Shown here piece after piece: positions 25,081-32,828 of a DNA stretch of 46,395 nucleotides. The notes beneath the pieces were generated by a model that saw only the letters and a program-made list of their open reading frames with translations, was not told where the DNA came from and did no database searches. Within the stretch, counting starts at the first letter, position 1; each line of letters starts with the position of its first letter. Position numbers and translations under genes: made by a program. Source of the DNA: DASSKK01 sp035690495 (GTDB lineage: Bacteria; Actinomycetota; Actinomycetes; Propionibacteriales; Nocardioidaceae); NCBI GenBank assembly GCA_035690495.1, contig DASSKK010000048.1, forward strand, positions 1-46,395, read 5' to 3'.

Positions 25081-25527
25081 GTGGCCCGTCACGTGTTCTG
25101 TTGCCCTCTGCGGTGGGCCGACATGGATTCGCTGGGGCACGTCAACAACGTGACGTACGTCGACTACCTCCAAGAGGCCAGGGTCGACATGCTGCGGATC
25201 CATGCATCCCGCTCAGGTGGCGAGGCTCTCGCAGAGGGCGTGGTGGTGGTGCGCCACGAGGTCGAGTTCGTCGCACCGCTGGTGTTCCGCTTCGCCCCGG
25301 TGCGTATCGAGTCTTGGGTCAGCGAGATCCGGGCTGCGAGCTTCACGATCGGCTACGAGATCCTCGACGAGCAGCCCGATGGCTCGCGCCAGCTCTACCT
25401 GCGCGCACGCACGGTGCTCACGCCGTACCTCTTCGCCGACGAGCGACCGCGCCGGCTCCAGCCGCACGAACGCCAGGCGCTCGAGGCGATGCTCGAGCCC
25501 GAACTCCTGTCGGGTGAGCGACGGTGA
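25081..25527 (+). CDS. Acyl-CoA thioesterase, hotdog fold (first of pair)
   Basis: 148 residues of the 4-hydroxybenzoyl-CoA thioesterase type. The active-site signature WADMDSLGHVNNVTYVDYLQEAR near 15-37 has the catalytic Asp before GHVNN. The GTG at 25081 starts the domain directly. The stop overlaps the GTG of the second thioesterase gene. The pair looks like a tandem duplication with divergence; a homologue (Rv2475c) occupies the same neighbourhood in M. tuberculosis. Natural substrate unknown. Confidence 0.88.
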   Translation: MARHVFCCPLRWADMDSLGHVNNVTYVDYLQEARVDMLRIHASRSGGEALAEGVVVVRHEVEFVAPLVFRFAPVRIESWVSEIRAASFTIGYEILDEQPDGSRQLYLRARTVLTPYLFADERPRRLQPHERQALEAMLEPELLSGERR

Positions 25528-25928
25528 CCGATCATCACTACGCCTGCCACGTGCGGTTCTCCGACGTGGACGTCTACGGCCACGTCAACAACGTGAAGTA
25601 CTTCGAGTACTACCAGGAGGCCCGGCTGGCGTTCGTGGAGTCACTGGGCTGGGCCCTGGACGACCCGCGGCCGGGCTTCGTGGTCGCCCGAATCGACGTC
25701 GACTACAAGCGTCCGATCCTGTTCCGGACCGAGCCGTACGACGTGACCACCCGGGTCGCGCGGGTGGGCACGTCCTCCTACCACCTGGACTGCGCGATCA
25801 ACGACGGCGAGAGCCTTCTGTCGACGGCGTCCGTGGTGATGGTGCGCATCGATCCGGGCACGGGCAGGCCCCAGCCGCTCACCGAAAGCGAGCGGGCCCG
25901 CCTGGAGCTCACTCCTCGAAGCTGTTGA
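25524..25928 (+). CDS. Acyl-CoA thioesterase, hotdog fold (second of pair)
   Basis: 134 residues, same family as the preceding gene: FSDVDVYGHVNNVKYFEYYQEAR near 9-31 and R.D..YK.PI.F in the second half. Its GTG overlaps the upstream stop (GTGA), so the two proteins are made together and may form a hetero-oligomer of hotdog subunits. The 3' end overlaps the convergent globin gene by 20 bp. Confidence 0.88.
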   Translation: MTDHHYACHVRFSDVDVYGHVNNVKYFEYYQEARLAFVESLGWALDDPRPGFVVARIDVDYKRPILFRTEPYDVTTRVARVGTSSYHLDCAINDGESLLSTASVVMVRIDPGTGRPQPLTESERARLELTPRSC

Positions 25929-26352
25929 CCATGAACTTCGCCGCGTGCGTGATGTACTCCCAGAACTGCGCGTCGTGCTCGGGGGAGAGGTTGGCGGCGT
26001 CCAGCCCGGCGCGGAAGTGCCGCAGCCAGTGCTCTTGCGCGGTCGGGGTGACCTTGAACGGCGCGTGCCGCATCCGCAGCCGCGGGTGCCCGCGTCGTTC
26101 GGAGTACGTCGTGGGCCCGCCCCAGTACTGCACCAGGAACAGCGTCAGCCGTTCCGCGGCCGGCCCCAGGTCCTCCTCGGGGTACATCGCCCGCAGCACC
26201 TCGTCGCCCGCGACACCCTCGTAGAAGGTGTCCACTACCTTCGCGATCGTCGGGTATCCGCCGATCGCGTCGTAGAACGTCGGTGACCCCTTGGGCGGGG
26301 AGGTGGGGGACGACTCAGTGGGCGGGGAGGAGGGGGACGAATCGGTGCTCAC
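25909..26352 (-). CDS. glbO: Group II truncated haemoglobin (trHbO)
   Basis: 147 residues. The globin part (about 24-147) closely matches GlbO of M. tuberculosis: FYDAIGG, VLRAMYPEEDL, QYWGGPTTYSE, RGHPRLRMRHAPF with the proximal haem ligand His96, and the distal-site Trp109 (G8). It binds oxygen and probably acts in oxygen or NO chemistry at the membrane. Residues 1-22 are a Ser/Pro-rich extension made of a duplicated 9-residue unit. The GTG at 26352 is chosen because upstream frame content is unlike the family. Confidence 0.92.
   Translation of the reverse strand: MSTDSSPSSPPTESSPTSPPKGSPTFYDAIGGYPTIAKVVDTFYEGVAGDEVLRAMYPEEDLGPAAERLTLFLVQYWGGPTTYSERRGHPRLRMRHAPFKVTPTAQEHWLRHFRAGLDAANLSPEHDAQFWEYITHAAKFMVNSFEE
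26292..26345. repeat. 27-bp tandem duplication in the globin N-terminus
   Basis: Two adjacent 27-bp units (26292-26318 and 26319-26345) share TGGGCGGGGAGG(T/A) and GGGGGACGA(C/A)TC. On the minus strand they encode D-S-S-P-S-S-P-P-T and E-S-S-P-T-S-P-P-K. In-frame expansion of a flexible linker. Confidence 0.75.
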
Positions 26353-26449
26353 TTGTCTATTGTCCCCGACTCGGCAAGATTCGAGGTGACGGGGGAACGT
26401 TGGCCGAGGCACATCGGCTGCATCGAACCAGACGACGAAGGAGACCGAC

Positions 26450-26875
26450 ATGGCCACCACGCGCACTGCCAAGACCCACTGGGAAGGCAACCTCACCGAG
26501 GGTTCGGGGACGGTGAACCTCGAGAGCTCCGGCGTGGGGTCCTTCGACGTGTCCTGGCCCTCGCGCGCCGAGCAGGCCAACGGCAAGACCAGCCCCGAGG
26601 AGCTGATCGCCGCCGCGCACGCCTCCTGCTACGCGATGGCGCTCTCGAACACCCTGGACGGCGCGGGCACGCCTCCTCGAGCGCTGGATACGCAGGCCGA
26701 CGTGAGCTTCCAGCCCGGTGAGGGCATCACCGGGATCCACCTGACCGTGGTAGGTCACGTCGACGGCATCGACGCCGACGCCTTCGCCGAGGCTGCCGAG
26801 GACGCCAAACAGAACTGCCCGGTCTCCCAGGCTCTGGCCGCCACCAAGATCACCCTCGACGCCTCCCTCGCCTAA
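26450..26875 (+). CDS. OsmC-family peroxiredoxin
   Basis: 141 residues. Two redox cysteines, Cys60 in AAAHASCYAMALS and Cys123 in KQNCPVSQAL, fit the OsmC type. The N-terminal H-W-E-G-N and SPEELIAAAHA are family marks. It reduces organic hydroperoxides. An AAGGAG site precedes the ATG. It is transcribed divergently from the globin gene, so both may answer to oxidative or nitrosative stress; the shared region shows no clear operator. Confidence 0.92.
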   Translation: MATTRTAKTHWEGNLTEGSGTVNLESSGVGSFDVSWPSRAEQANGKTSPEELIAAAHASCYAMALSNTLDGAGTPPRALDTQADVSFQPGEGITGIHLTVVGHVDGIDADAFAEAAEDAKQNCPVSQALAATKITLDASLA

Positions 26876-26898
26876 CGACGCACCAGGGCGGTGGAGGT

Positions 26899-27891
26899 CT
26901 AGGTCACGCCGTCGGTTGTGGGAAGTCCCTTGTGCCACAGCACCCGTGCGGGCATCGCGATCTCGATCCCCTCGTGAGCGAAGCGGGCCATGATCCGCTC
27001 ACGCATCTCGCGGGCCACCGCCCACTGCTCGAGCGGCGCGGTCTTCATCGTGACGCGCACGGTGATCCAGTCCGGGGTGAGGTCCTGCACGCCCCACACC
27101 TCCGGCTCCTCGATGATCATCGAGTTGAAGTCGTCGTCGTCCCACAGGCCATGGGCGACGTCGCGCAGCGCCTCCTGCACCTTGGTGAGGTCCTGCTGGT
27201 GCGGCACCGGGATGTCGAGCACGGTGCGTGCCCAGTTCTGGCTCATGTTGCCGACCCGGATCACCTCGCCGTTGCGCACGTGCCAGACCGTGCCCTCCAC
27301 GTCGCGAAGCCGAGTCACGCGCAGGCCCACCGACTCGACAGTGCCGCTGGCCAGGCCGACGTCGACGATGTCACCGACGCCGTACTGGTCCTCGAAGATC
27401 ATGAAGATGCCGGACAGGAAGTCCTTGACCAGGCTCTGCGCGCCGAAGCCGAGCGCGACACCGACGATGCCGGCGCTGGCGATCAGCGGGCCGATGGGAT
27501 AGCCGATCTCCGCGATCGCGGTGATGCCGAAGATCGTGAACACCACGATCGTCGTGATGCTCTTGAGCAACGAGCCCATCGTGTTGGCTCGTTGCGCCCT
27601 TCTGCCGGAGGCGATCGTGGTGCCGAGCCGTGCCGCGTTCTGGGCGTCGCGCCTTCGGCGCAGCATCGGCGTGGGCAACCCGGTTGCCGCTCGGTGGGTG
27701 AGCCGGTCGATGAGCCGGAACAGCACCCAGCGGATCAGCACCGCGATCACCAACAGGACGAGCACCGCGAATGGCTTGGCGATCAGCCAGTCCGAGGCGG
27801 CGGCCAGCCACGAGTTTCCGGTCGTGTCGAGGACCCAGTTGCACCATTGATCGCCCTTGTCACAGGCTGATGCGAGGTCGGGGAGGCTCAT
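26899..27891 (-). CDS. MscS-family mechanosensitive channel
   Basis: 330 residues, three membrane spans: about 38-60 (FAVLVLLVIAVLIRWVLF), 108-130 (SITTIVVFTIFGITAIAEIGY) and the pore-lining TM3 with Gly/Ala pattern (SAGIVGVALGFGAQSLVKDFLSG, about 137-160). The cytoplasmic beta domain starts with FEDQYGVGDIV and TVESVGLRVTRLRD, as in MscS. It opens on membrane tension to release solutes. The ATG at 27891 gives the normal length; an upstream start would add unlike sequence. The stop is 24 bp from that of the OsmC gene (convergent). Confidence 0.9.
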   Translation of the reverse strand: MSLPDLASACDKGDQWCNWVLDTTGNSWLAAASDWLIAKPFAVLVLLVIAVLIRWVLFRLIDRLTHRAATGLPTPMLRRRRDAQNAARLGTTIASGRRAQRANTMGSLLKSITTIVVFTIFGITAIAEIGYPIGPLIASAGIVGVALGFGAQSLVKDFLSGIFMIFEDQYGVGDIVDVGLASGTVESVGLRVTRLRDVEGTVWHVRNGEVIRVGNMSQNWARTVLDIPVPHQQDLTKVQEALRDVAHGLWDDDDFNSMIIEEPEVWGVQDLTPDWITVRVTMKTAPLEQWAVAREMRERIMARFAHEGIEIAMPARVLWHKGLPTTDGVT

Positions 27892-27953
27892 GGCTGGCAG
27901 GCTACGAGACAAGATCGCGACGGCCAAGCCGGGTTCGCTACCCTGTGCCTGTG

Positions 27954-28409
27954 ATGAACCACGCCCCTCATTCTCCCCACTCGCCGGCTCGCCGCGTCGC
28001 CCGGCTTCTCGCGCTGACACCGGCTATCGCCGGTGTTCTTCTTGCCGGTCCGGCGTGGGCCTCCGCGCCCGACTCCTGGGAGTCGCAGCCGAAGGTCAAC
28101 CTGCTGTACGCCGTCCTGCTCCTGGGCGGCATCGCCGCCGGTCTGTTCGTGCTGATCTCGCTGCTCGTGGTGCTGCCCGGGATGGTGCACCACGAGAGCT
28201 ACCAGCCGGCGTTGTCCTGGCGGGGTGGGCCGGAGTGGTTCGGCGGCCCCCGGGGCGGGGTGGAGGGCCTGGACGGCGCAGCCGGGTTGGAGAAGCTGAA
28301 CGATCCGGCCGGACTCGAGGGCCGCGACGACGTGAGCCGGCAGGCGATCCCCTCCGCGGAGGACGCACGGGACCACGCCGACAGGGGTGGGGCCAGTGCC
28401 CGCTGGTGA
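27954..28409 (+). CDS. Small membrane protein with signal sequence, unknown
   Basis: 151 residues. A signal-like N-terminus (about 14-35, ALTPAIAGVLLAGPAWASA) is followed by one strong membrane span near 49-73 (LLYAVLLLGGIAAGLFVLISLLVV) and a polar C-terminal tail of about 75 residues rich in Gly, Glu, Asp. This layout often precedes DUF5130 genes in actinobacteria. The last codons overlap the DUF5130 start region, so the two are likely translated together. Function unknown. Confidence 0.75.
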   Translation: MNHAPHSPHSPARRVARLLALTPAIAGVLLAGPAWASAPDSWESQPKVNLLYAVLLLGGIAAGLFVLISLLVVLPGMVHHESYQPALSWRGGPEWFGGPRGGVEGLDGAAGLEKLNDPAGLEGRDDVSRQAIPSAEDARDHADRGGASARW

Positions 28410-28779
28410 GTCGTTCACCGACTCCGAGCGCTTCGAGATCGACAAGGCGATCCGCGACGCGGAGACGATGTGCCGTTACGAGTTCTCCGTGTACGTCGGC
28501 GCCTCGCAGGGCGAGACCCGCCCGTTCGCGGAGCGTCTGCACGCGGCGCTCATCGCCCCCGACCGGTCTGTGCTGGTGCTCGTCGACCCCGCCGCACGCA
28601 TCGTGGAGGTGGTGACCGGGGTGGAGGCGCGACGCGTCCTCGACGACCCGGAGGTGCAGCTCGCCGTGCTGTCGATGCAGACCGCCTTCGCCGCCGGCGA
28701 CCTCGTCGGCGGGATCAAGCGCGGGGTCGTCCAGCTCGCCGAGCACGCTCGCCGTCCGCGCCTGCTGCACGGCAGCTGA
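28396..28779 (+). CDS. DUF5130 (TPM-like) protein
   Basis: About 127-130 residues. Pattern: F-T-D-S-E-R-F-E-I-D-K-A-I-R-D-A-E near 5-21, then SVYVGAS, ..VLVLVDPAARIVEVVTG and a helical end. This resembles the TPM domain/DUF5130 family, small soluble proteins of unknown action. Two GTG starts (28387 and 28396) are possible; both lie inside the end of the previous gene. The 3' end overlaps the convergent pepN gene by 65 bp, unusually long for this window. Confidence 0.75.
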   Translation: MPAGESFTDSERFEIDKAIRDAETMCRYEFSVYVGASQGETRPFAERLHAALIAPDRSVLVLVDPAARIVEVVTGVEARRVLDDPEVQLAVLSMQTAFAAGDLVGGIKRGVVQLAEHARRPRLLHGS

Positions 28780-31348
28780 GCGCGCGCTCGATGTCCGCGG
28801 CGGCCTCGCGGACGTACTTTGTCGCCGCGGGGTTGGCCCGAGTGCCCTCCAGCCAGGAGTTGACCTTGTCCAGAGTCCGCCGGCTGGTCAGGCAGCGCGG
28901 GAACATGTACTCCAGCGTCGTGGAGGCGATCTGCACGCCTCGCTCCTCCCAGATGGTCTCCGCTGCGGCGAGATACCTGTCCAGGTAGGGCGCGATGACC
29001 TCCTCCTGCTCGGAGGCGTCGAACACGTAGGCGATGCTGCGCTGGGTCTCGTTGGCAGCGCTCTCGTCGAGCACCGCGTGCCGCCAGGCGTCCCGCTTGG
29101 TGTCGGCCGACGGGATCACCGCGAGCGCGGCGGCGGCGCGCTCCTGCCCGGAGATCGTGTGGTCGCGCCCGAGCTCGGCCAGCACCTGCTCGCGATCGGC
29201 CTGCCCGCCGGCCGCCAGTGCGGTCAGCAGCACCCATCGCAGGTCCGCCTCGACCTCCAGGCCGGGCAGCGTGCGGCTGCCGTCGAGCAGGCCGGCCATG
29301 AACGCCATCGCCTCGGGGCTTCGCCCGGCTCCGCGGTACGACGACGGCGGGATCCGCTTGCCGAGGTAGCCGGCGAAGGACTTCAGGAACGTCAGCTGGT
29401 GGTCGCTGCCGGGCGCGGCGGCCTCGATCAGCGCGCGAAGCCCCTGCTCCCAGGTCTCACGGAGCAGCGGGCGCTCGGCGTCCGCGGCGTACTGGTCGAG
29501 GGCGATCTGCACGTAGATCGGCAGCTGCTTGGCCGCCGTCTCGTCGGTCTCCTCGCCGAGCCCGCGCAGCACCAGCGCGACGAAATCGGCAGGAGCCAGC
29601 TCCGCGTCCCGGGTCATGTCCCAGGCGGCCCCCCAGCAGACCGCCCTGGCCAGGGAGTCGTCGAGGGTGTGGATGGACTCGAGCACGGTGGCCAGGGAGC
29701 GGGCGTCGAGCCGGATCTTGGCGTAGGTGAGGTCGCCGTCGTTGAGCAGCAGCAGGTCCGGCTGCCGGGTGCCGACGAGCTTGGCGACGTCGGTCAGCTC
29801 ACCTTGGACATCGGTCTCGATGCCGCTGCGTCGGACCAGCCGGCCCCGCTCGTCGCGGTCGTAGAGCCCGATGCCGATGCGGTGGCGGCGCAGGGTCGGA
29901 GGTGTGCCTGAAGCGTCCGACGCGGTCTGGCGGACACCGAACGACGTGAAGACGCCTTCGGCGTCGACCTCGAACTCCGGGGTGAGAGAGCTCACCCCAC
30001 AGGTCTGCAGCCATTCCTCGGCCCAGGCCCGCAGGTCCCGCCCGGAGGTCTCCTCCAGCGCAGTCAGCAGGTCGCTGAACTCGGAGTTGCCGAACGCATG
30101 CCGCCGGAAGTAGCCGCGCAGCCCGGCGACGAACTCCTCCTCGCCCACCCACGCGACCAGCTGCTTGAGAGCAGAGGCTCCCTTCGCGTAGGTGATCCCG
30201 TCGAAGTTGACCTCGACAGACTCCAGGTCGACGTTGTCGGCGGCGACCGGGTGCGAGGTGGGCAGCTGGTCCTGACGGTAGGCCCAGTTCTTCCGGTTGT
30301 TGGTGAAGCCGGTCCACGCCTCGGCGTACTTCGTGGACTGGGTCGCGGCGTGGTGGGAGGCCCACTCGGCGAACGACTCGTTGAGCCAGAGGTCGTCCCA
30401 CCAGCGCATCGTCACCAGGTCCCCGAACCACATGTGGGCCATCTCGTGGAGCACGGTGTTGGCGCGCTGCTCGTAGAACCACCGCGCCTGGTGGCTGCGG
30501 GAGAGGTACTCGTCACGCAGCGTGATGCATCCGGCGTTCTCCATCGCCCCGTTGTTGAACTCCGGGACGTAGAGCTGGTCGTACTTGTCGAACGGGTAGG
30601 GGTACTCGAAGGTGCGCTCGAAGAACTCGAAGCCCTGCTTGGTGATCTCGAGCAGCTCGTCGACGTCGAGGTAGGGCACCATCGACTGGCGGCAGTAGTG
30701 GCCGAGGGGGATCTCGCCGCGAGCCCCGGAGTAGATGTCGAGGACCTCGTGGTACTCGCCGGCAGCCACCGCCGTGACGTAGGTCGACAACGGCTTCGTG
30801 ACGGGGAAGTGCCACACCGCCGTGCCGTCTCCGGCGTCGACCGGTGCCGGCGTGGGCGAGTTCGAGATCACCTTCCATAGCGAGGGTGCGGTCACGTTGA
30901 AGGTGAACACCGACTTCAGGTCGGGCTGCTCGAACGTCGTGTAGACCCGGCGGGCGTCGGGCACCTCGAACTGGCTGTAGAGGTAGACCCGCTCGTCTGC
31001 CGGGTCGACGAACCGGTGCATGCCCTCGCCGGTGTGGCTGTAGCGGCACTCCGCGACCACGCGCAGCTCGTTCTCGGCCTCGAGGTCGTCGAGCGCGATG
31101 CGGTGGTCGTGATACGCCGTGCCTGGATCCAGGGTGCGTCCGTTGAGGGTGAGCTCGTGGATCGTGGCGCCGACCAGGTCTGCGAAGGTCGAGGCGCCGG
31201 GCTGGTTGCAGCCGAAGCGGATGACCGTCGTAGAACCGAACGTGCGCGTGCTTTCGCCGCCGAGATCGAGGTCGACGGTGTACGAGTCGACGGAGAGGAG
31301 CTCCGCGCGCGTGCGCGCCTCGTCGCGGGTCAGGTTCGATCCAGGCAT
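28715..31348 (-). CDS. pepN: Aminopeptidase N (M1 zinc metallopeptidase)
   Basis: 877 residues, normal for actinobacterial PepN. It frees N-terminal amino acids from peptides in the cytoplasm. The exopeptidase motif GAMEN is near 263-267; the zinc motif HEMAH near 297-301 is followed by NESFAEW, giving HEXXH-X18-E. The C-terminal ERAP1-like helical domain covers the last 350 residues. ATG 31348 (MPGSNLTRDEA) matches the family start. It lies beside the Rv2466c homologue in the same order as in M. tuberculosis, divergently, with 60 bp between starts. Confidence 0.94.
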   Translation of the reverse strand: MPGSNLTRDEARTRAELLSVDSYTVDLDLGGESTRTFGSTTVIRFGCNQPGASTFADLVGATIHELTLNGRTLDPGTAYHDHRIALDDLEAENELRVVAECRYSHTGEGMHRFVDPADERVYLYSQFEVPDARRVYTTFEQPDLKSVFTFNVTAPSLWKVISNSPTPAPVDAGDGTAVWHFPVTKPLSTYVTAVAAGEYHEVLDIYSGARGEIPLGHYCRQSMVPYLDVDELLEITKQGFEFFERTFEYPYPFDKYDQLYVPEFNNGAMENAGCITLRDEYLSRSHQARWFYEQRANTVLHEMAHMWFGDLVTMRWWDDLWLNESFAEWASHHAATQSTKYAEAWTGFTNNRKNWAYRQDQLPTSHPVAADNVDLESVEVNFDGITYAKGASALKQLVAWVGEEEFVAGLRGYFRRHAFGNSEFSDLLTALEETSGRDLRAWAEEWLQTCGVSSLTPEFEVDAEGVFTSFGVRQTASDASGTPPTLRRHRIGIGLYDRDERGRLVRRSGIETDVQGELTDVAKLVGTRQPDLLLLNDGDLTYAKIRLDARSLATVLESIHTLDDSLARAVCWGAAWDMTRDAELAPADFVALVLRGLGEETDETAAKQLPIYVQIALDQYAADAERPLLRETWEQGLRALIEAAAPGSDHQLTFLKSFAGYLGKRIPPSSYRGAGRSPEAMAFMAGLLDGSRTLPGLEVEADLRWVLLTALAAGGQADREQVLAELGRDHTISGQERAAAALAVIPSADTKRDAWRHAVLDESAANETQRSIAYVFDASEQEEVIAPYLDRYLAAAETIWEERGVQIASTTLEYMFPRCLTSRRTLDKVNSWLEGTRANPAATKYVREAAADIERALSCRAAGADGERARRAGRPRA

Positions 31349-31408
31349 GCGGGCATCCTCCCATCCTGCTGAGGGAATACCCGAATCGACGCGACGGTTT
31401 GCTTGGTT

Positions 31409-32047
31409 ATGACCACGGCTACCAAGACCCGGCACACCGATCGACCGACACCTGTGGACTTCTGGTTCGACCCGATGTGCCCGTGGGCCTGGCTGTCGTC
31501 TCGCTGGCTGCTGGAGGTGGCGAAGGTCCGGCCGATCCAGCCCTCCTTCCACGTGATGAGCCTGGCCTACCTGAACCAGGGCAAGGAAGACATCACCGAT
31601 GACTACCGGAACTTCCTGAAGGACGCCTGGGGCCCGGTCAGGGTGGCGATCGCCGCCGAGCAGGCCGAGGGCGAGCAGGTGCTGCTGCCGCTGTACACCG
31701 CGCTGGGCAACAGGATCCACCTGGAGGGCCGCAGCGTCGACCGCGCGCTCGTCGAGGAGGCACTCGACGAGGTGGGCCTGCCGACGTCGCTGGCCGACGC
31801 GATGGACTCCACCGAGTACGACGACGCGTTGAAGAAGTCCCACCATGCCGGGATGGACCAGGTCGGCTACGACGTCGGCACGCCGGTGATCAGCGTCGAG
31901 GGCGTCGCGTTCTTCGGCCCGGTCGTCACCCCGCACCCGAAGGGCGAAGCGGCGGGAACGCTCTGGGACGGCGTACTCCTCGTCGCCGGGACACCCGGTT
32001 TCTACGAGCTCAAGCGCTCCCGCGAGCAGGGCCCCGACTTCTCCTGA
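31409..32047 (+). CDS. Rv2466c-like mycothiol-dependent nitroreductase, DsbA fold
   Basis: 212 residues, closely similar along its length to Rv2466c: VDFWFDPMCPW near 16-26, W.SSRW.LEVAKVR, FHVMSLAYLN, KSHHAGMDQVGYDVGTPV and VAFFGPV. The active site reads C24-P-W-A27; in Rv2466c it is C-P-W-C, so the second cysteine is replaced by Ala. The enzyme may work by a one-Cys mechanism with mycothiol as resolving thiol. The ATG at 31409 is favoured over a TTG two codons earlier. Position next to pepN is conserved. Confidence 0.88.
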   Translation: MTTATKTRHTDRPTPVDFWFDPMCPWAWLSSRWLLEVAKVRPIQPSFHVMSLAYLNQGKEDITDDYRNFLKDAWGPVRVAIAAEQAEGEQVLLPLYTALGNRIHLEGRSVDRALVEEALDEVGLPTSLADAMDSTEYDDALKKSHHAGMDQVGYDVGTPVISVEGVAFFGPVVTPHPKGEAAGTLWDGVLLVAGTPGFYELKRSREQGPDFS

Positions 32048-32090
32048 CCCTCCGCAGGCATGGGCGCTGATCACCGTCGGATGACGCGCC

Positions 32091-32108
32091 TTGGCCAAGC
32101 TTGGCCAA
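32091..32108. promoter_or_regulatory. Double palindrome operator of the toxin-antitoxin module
   Basis: Two identical 8-bp palindromes TTGGCCAA at 32091-32098 and 32101-32108, centres 10 bp apart, one helical turn. They lie just upstream of the antitoxin start, where Phd-type antitoxins bind to repress their own operon. Confidence 0.65.
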
Positions 32109-32125
32109 ACGGCCAGACTGAGACG

Positions 32126-32368
32126 GTGCTCGTGAACGTAGGCGAGGCCAAGACGAACCTCTCGCGGCTCCTCGCGCGGGTAGAAGCCGGGGAGACGGTG
32201 GAGATCGCGCGCAACGGCGTCCCGGTGGCCCGCCTCGTGCCGGCCAATGCGCTGGCCTCCCCGGGTGCTCGATTCCTCGCCGGATGGGGGTCGATGCGTG
32301 GCCAAGTCCAAGTCGGCGACGACTTCGAGTTCAGTGAGGCTGAGCTTGACGAGATGTTGGGCGAGTAG
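32126..32368 (+). CDS. Phd/YefM-type antitoxin
   Basis: About 80 residues from GTG. The start V-N-V-G-E-A-K-T-N-L-S-R-L, then VEAGETVEIARNGVPVARLVP, is the Phd/YefM DNA-binding fold. The C-terminal 30 residues (FEFSEAELDEML) should wrap the toxin. It neutralises the PIN toxin encoded 2 bp downstream and represses the operon. A longer form from 32060 is possible but would cover the operator. Confidence 0.88.
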   Translation: MLVNVGEAKTNLSRLLARVEAGETVEIARNGVPVARLVPANALASPGARFLAGWGSMRGQVQVGDDFEFSEAELDEMLGE

Positions 32369-32370
32369 TC

Positions 32371-32748
32371 GTGAGGCTGCTGATCGACACCCACGTCGTG
32401 CTGTGGAGGGCGTCGGGCGAGCGGTCGATCTCGATGGCCGCCCGCACGGCGATCGAGGAGGCATCAGAGTTGTTCGTGAGTGTGGTCTCGTTCGCCGAGA
32501 TAGGGGGCAAGGTGGCGATCGGCAAGCTGGCCGTGGCCGGCGACCTGCGCGCGCACGTGCTCGATGGCGGCGCCCGCATCCTGCCCCTCGAAGCGGAGCA
32601 CGGACTGGCGGTCGGCGGATTGCCGATGCACCATCGAGATCCCTTCGACCGACTTCTCATCGCCCAGGCCAGGGCTGAGCGGCTGGCCGTCGTCACGGCC
32701 GACCCGCGCTTCGGCGCCTACGACGTCGCCGTAGTCGACGCTGCCTGA
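32371..32748 (+). CDS. vapC: PIN-domain toxin (VapC family)
   Basis: 125 residues. Acidic metal-binding residues of the PIN nuclease are in place: Asp6 (LLIDTHVV), Glu43 (FAEIGGK), Asp90 and Asp93 (HHRDPFDRLL) and Asp111 (TADPRF). It is a ribonuclease toxin, usually cutting tRNA or rRNA. The GTG start is 2 bp from the antitoxin stop. The module sits between the Rv2466c homologue and metG and looks like a recent insertion in an otherwise housekeeping region. Confidence 0.9.
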   Translation: MRLLIDTHVVLWRASGERSISMAARTAIEEASELFVSVVSFAEIGGKVAIGKLAVAGDLRAHVLDGGARILPLEAEHGLAVGGLPMHHRDPFDRLLIAQARAERLAVVTADPRFGAYDVAVVDAA

Positions 32749-32828
32749 CTCGCGCCGCAGGGCCGGATCTCGACAGGCTCGACCGGCGGGCCGCAAACCG
32801 CGTTGCGGACATCCCTAGGATCGTGGCC

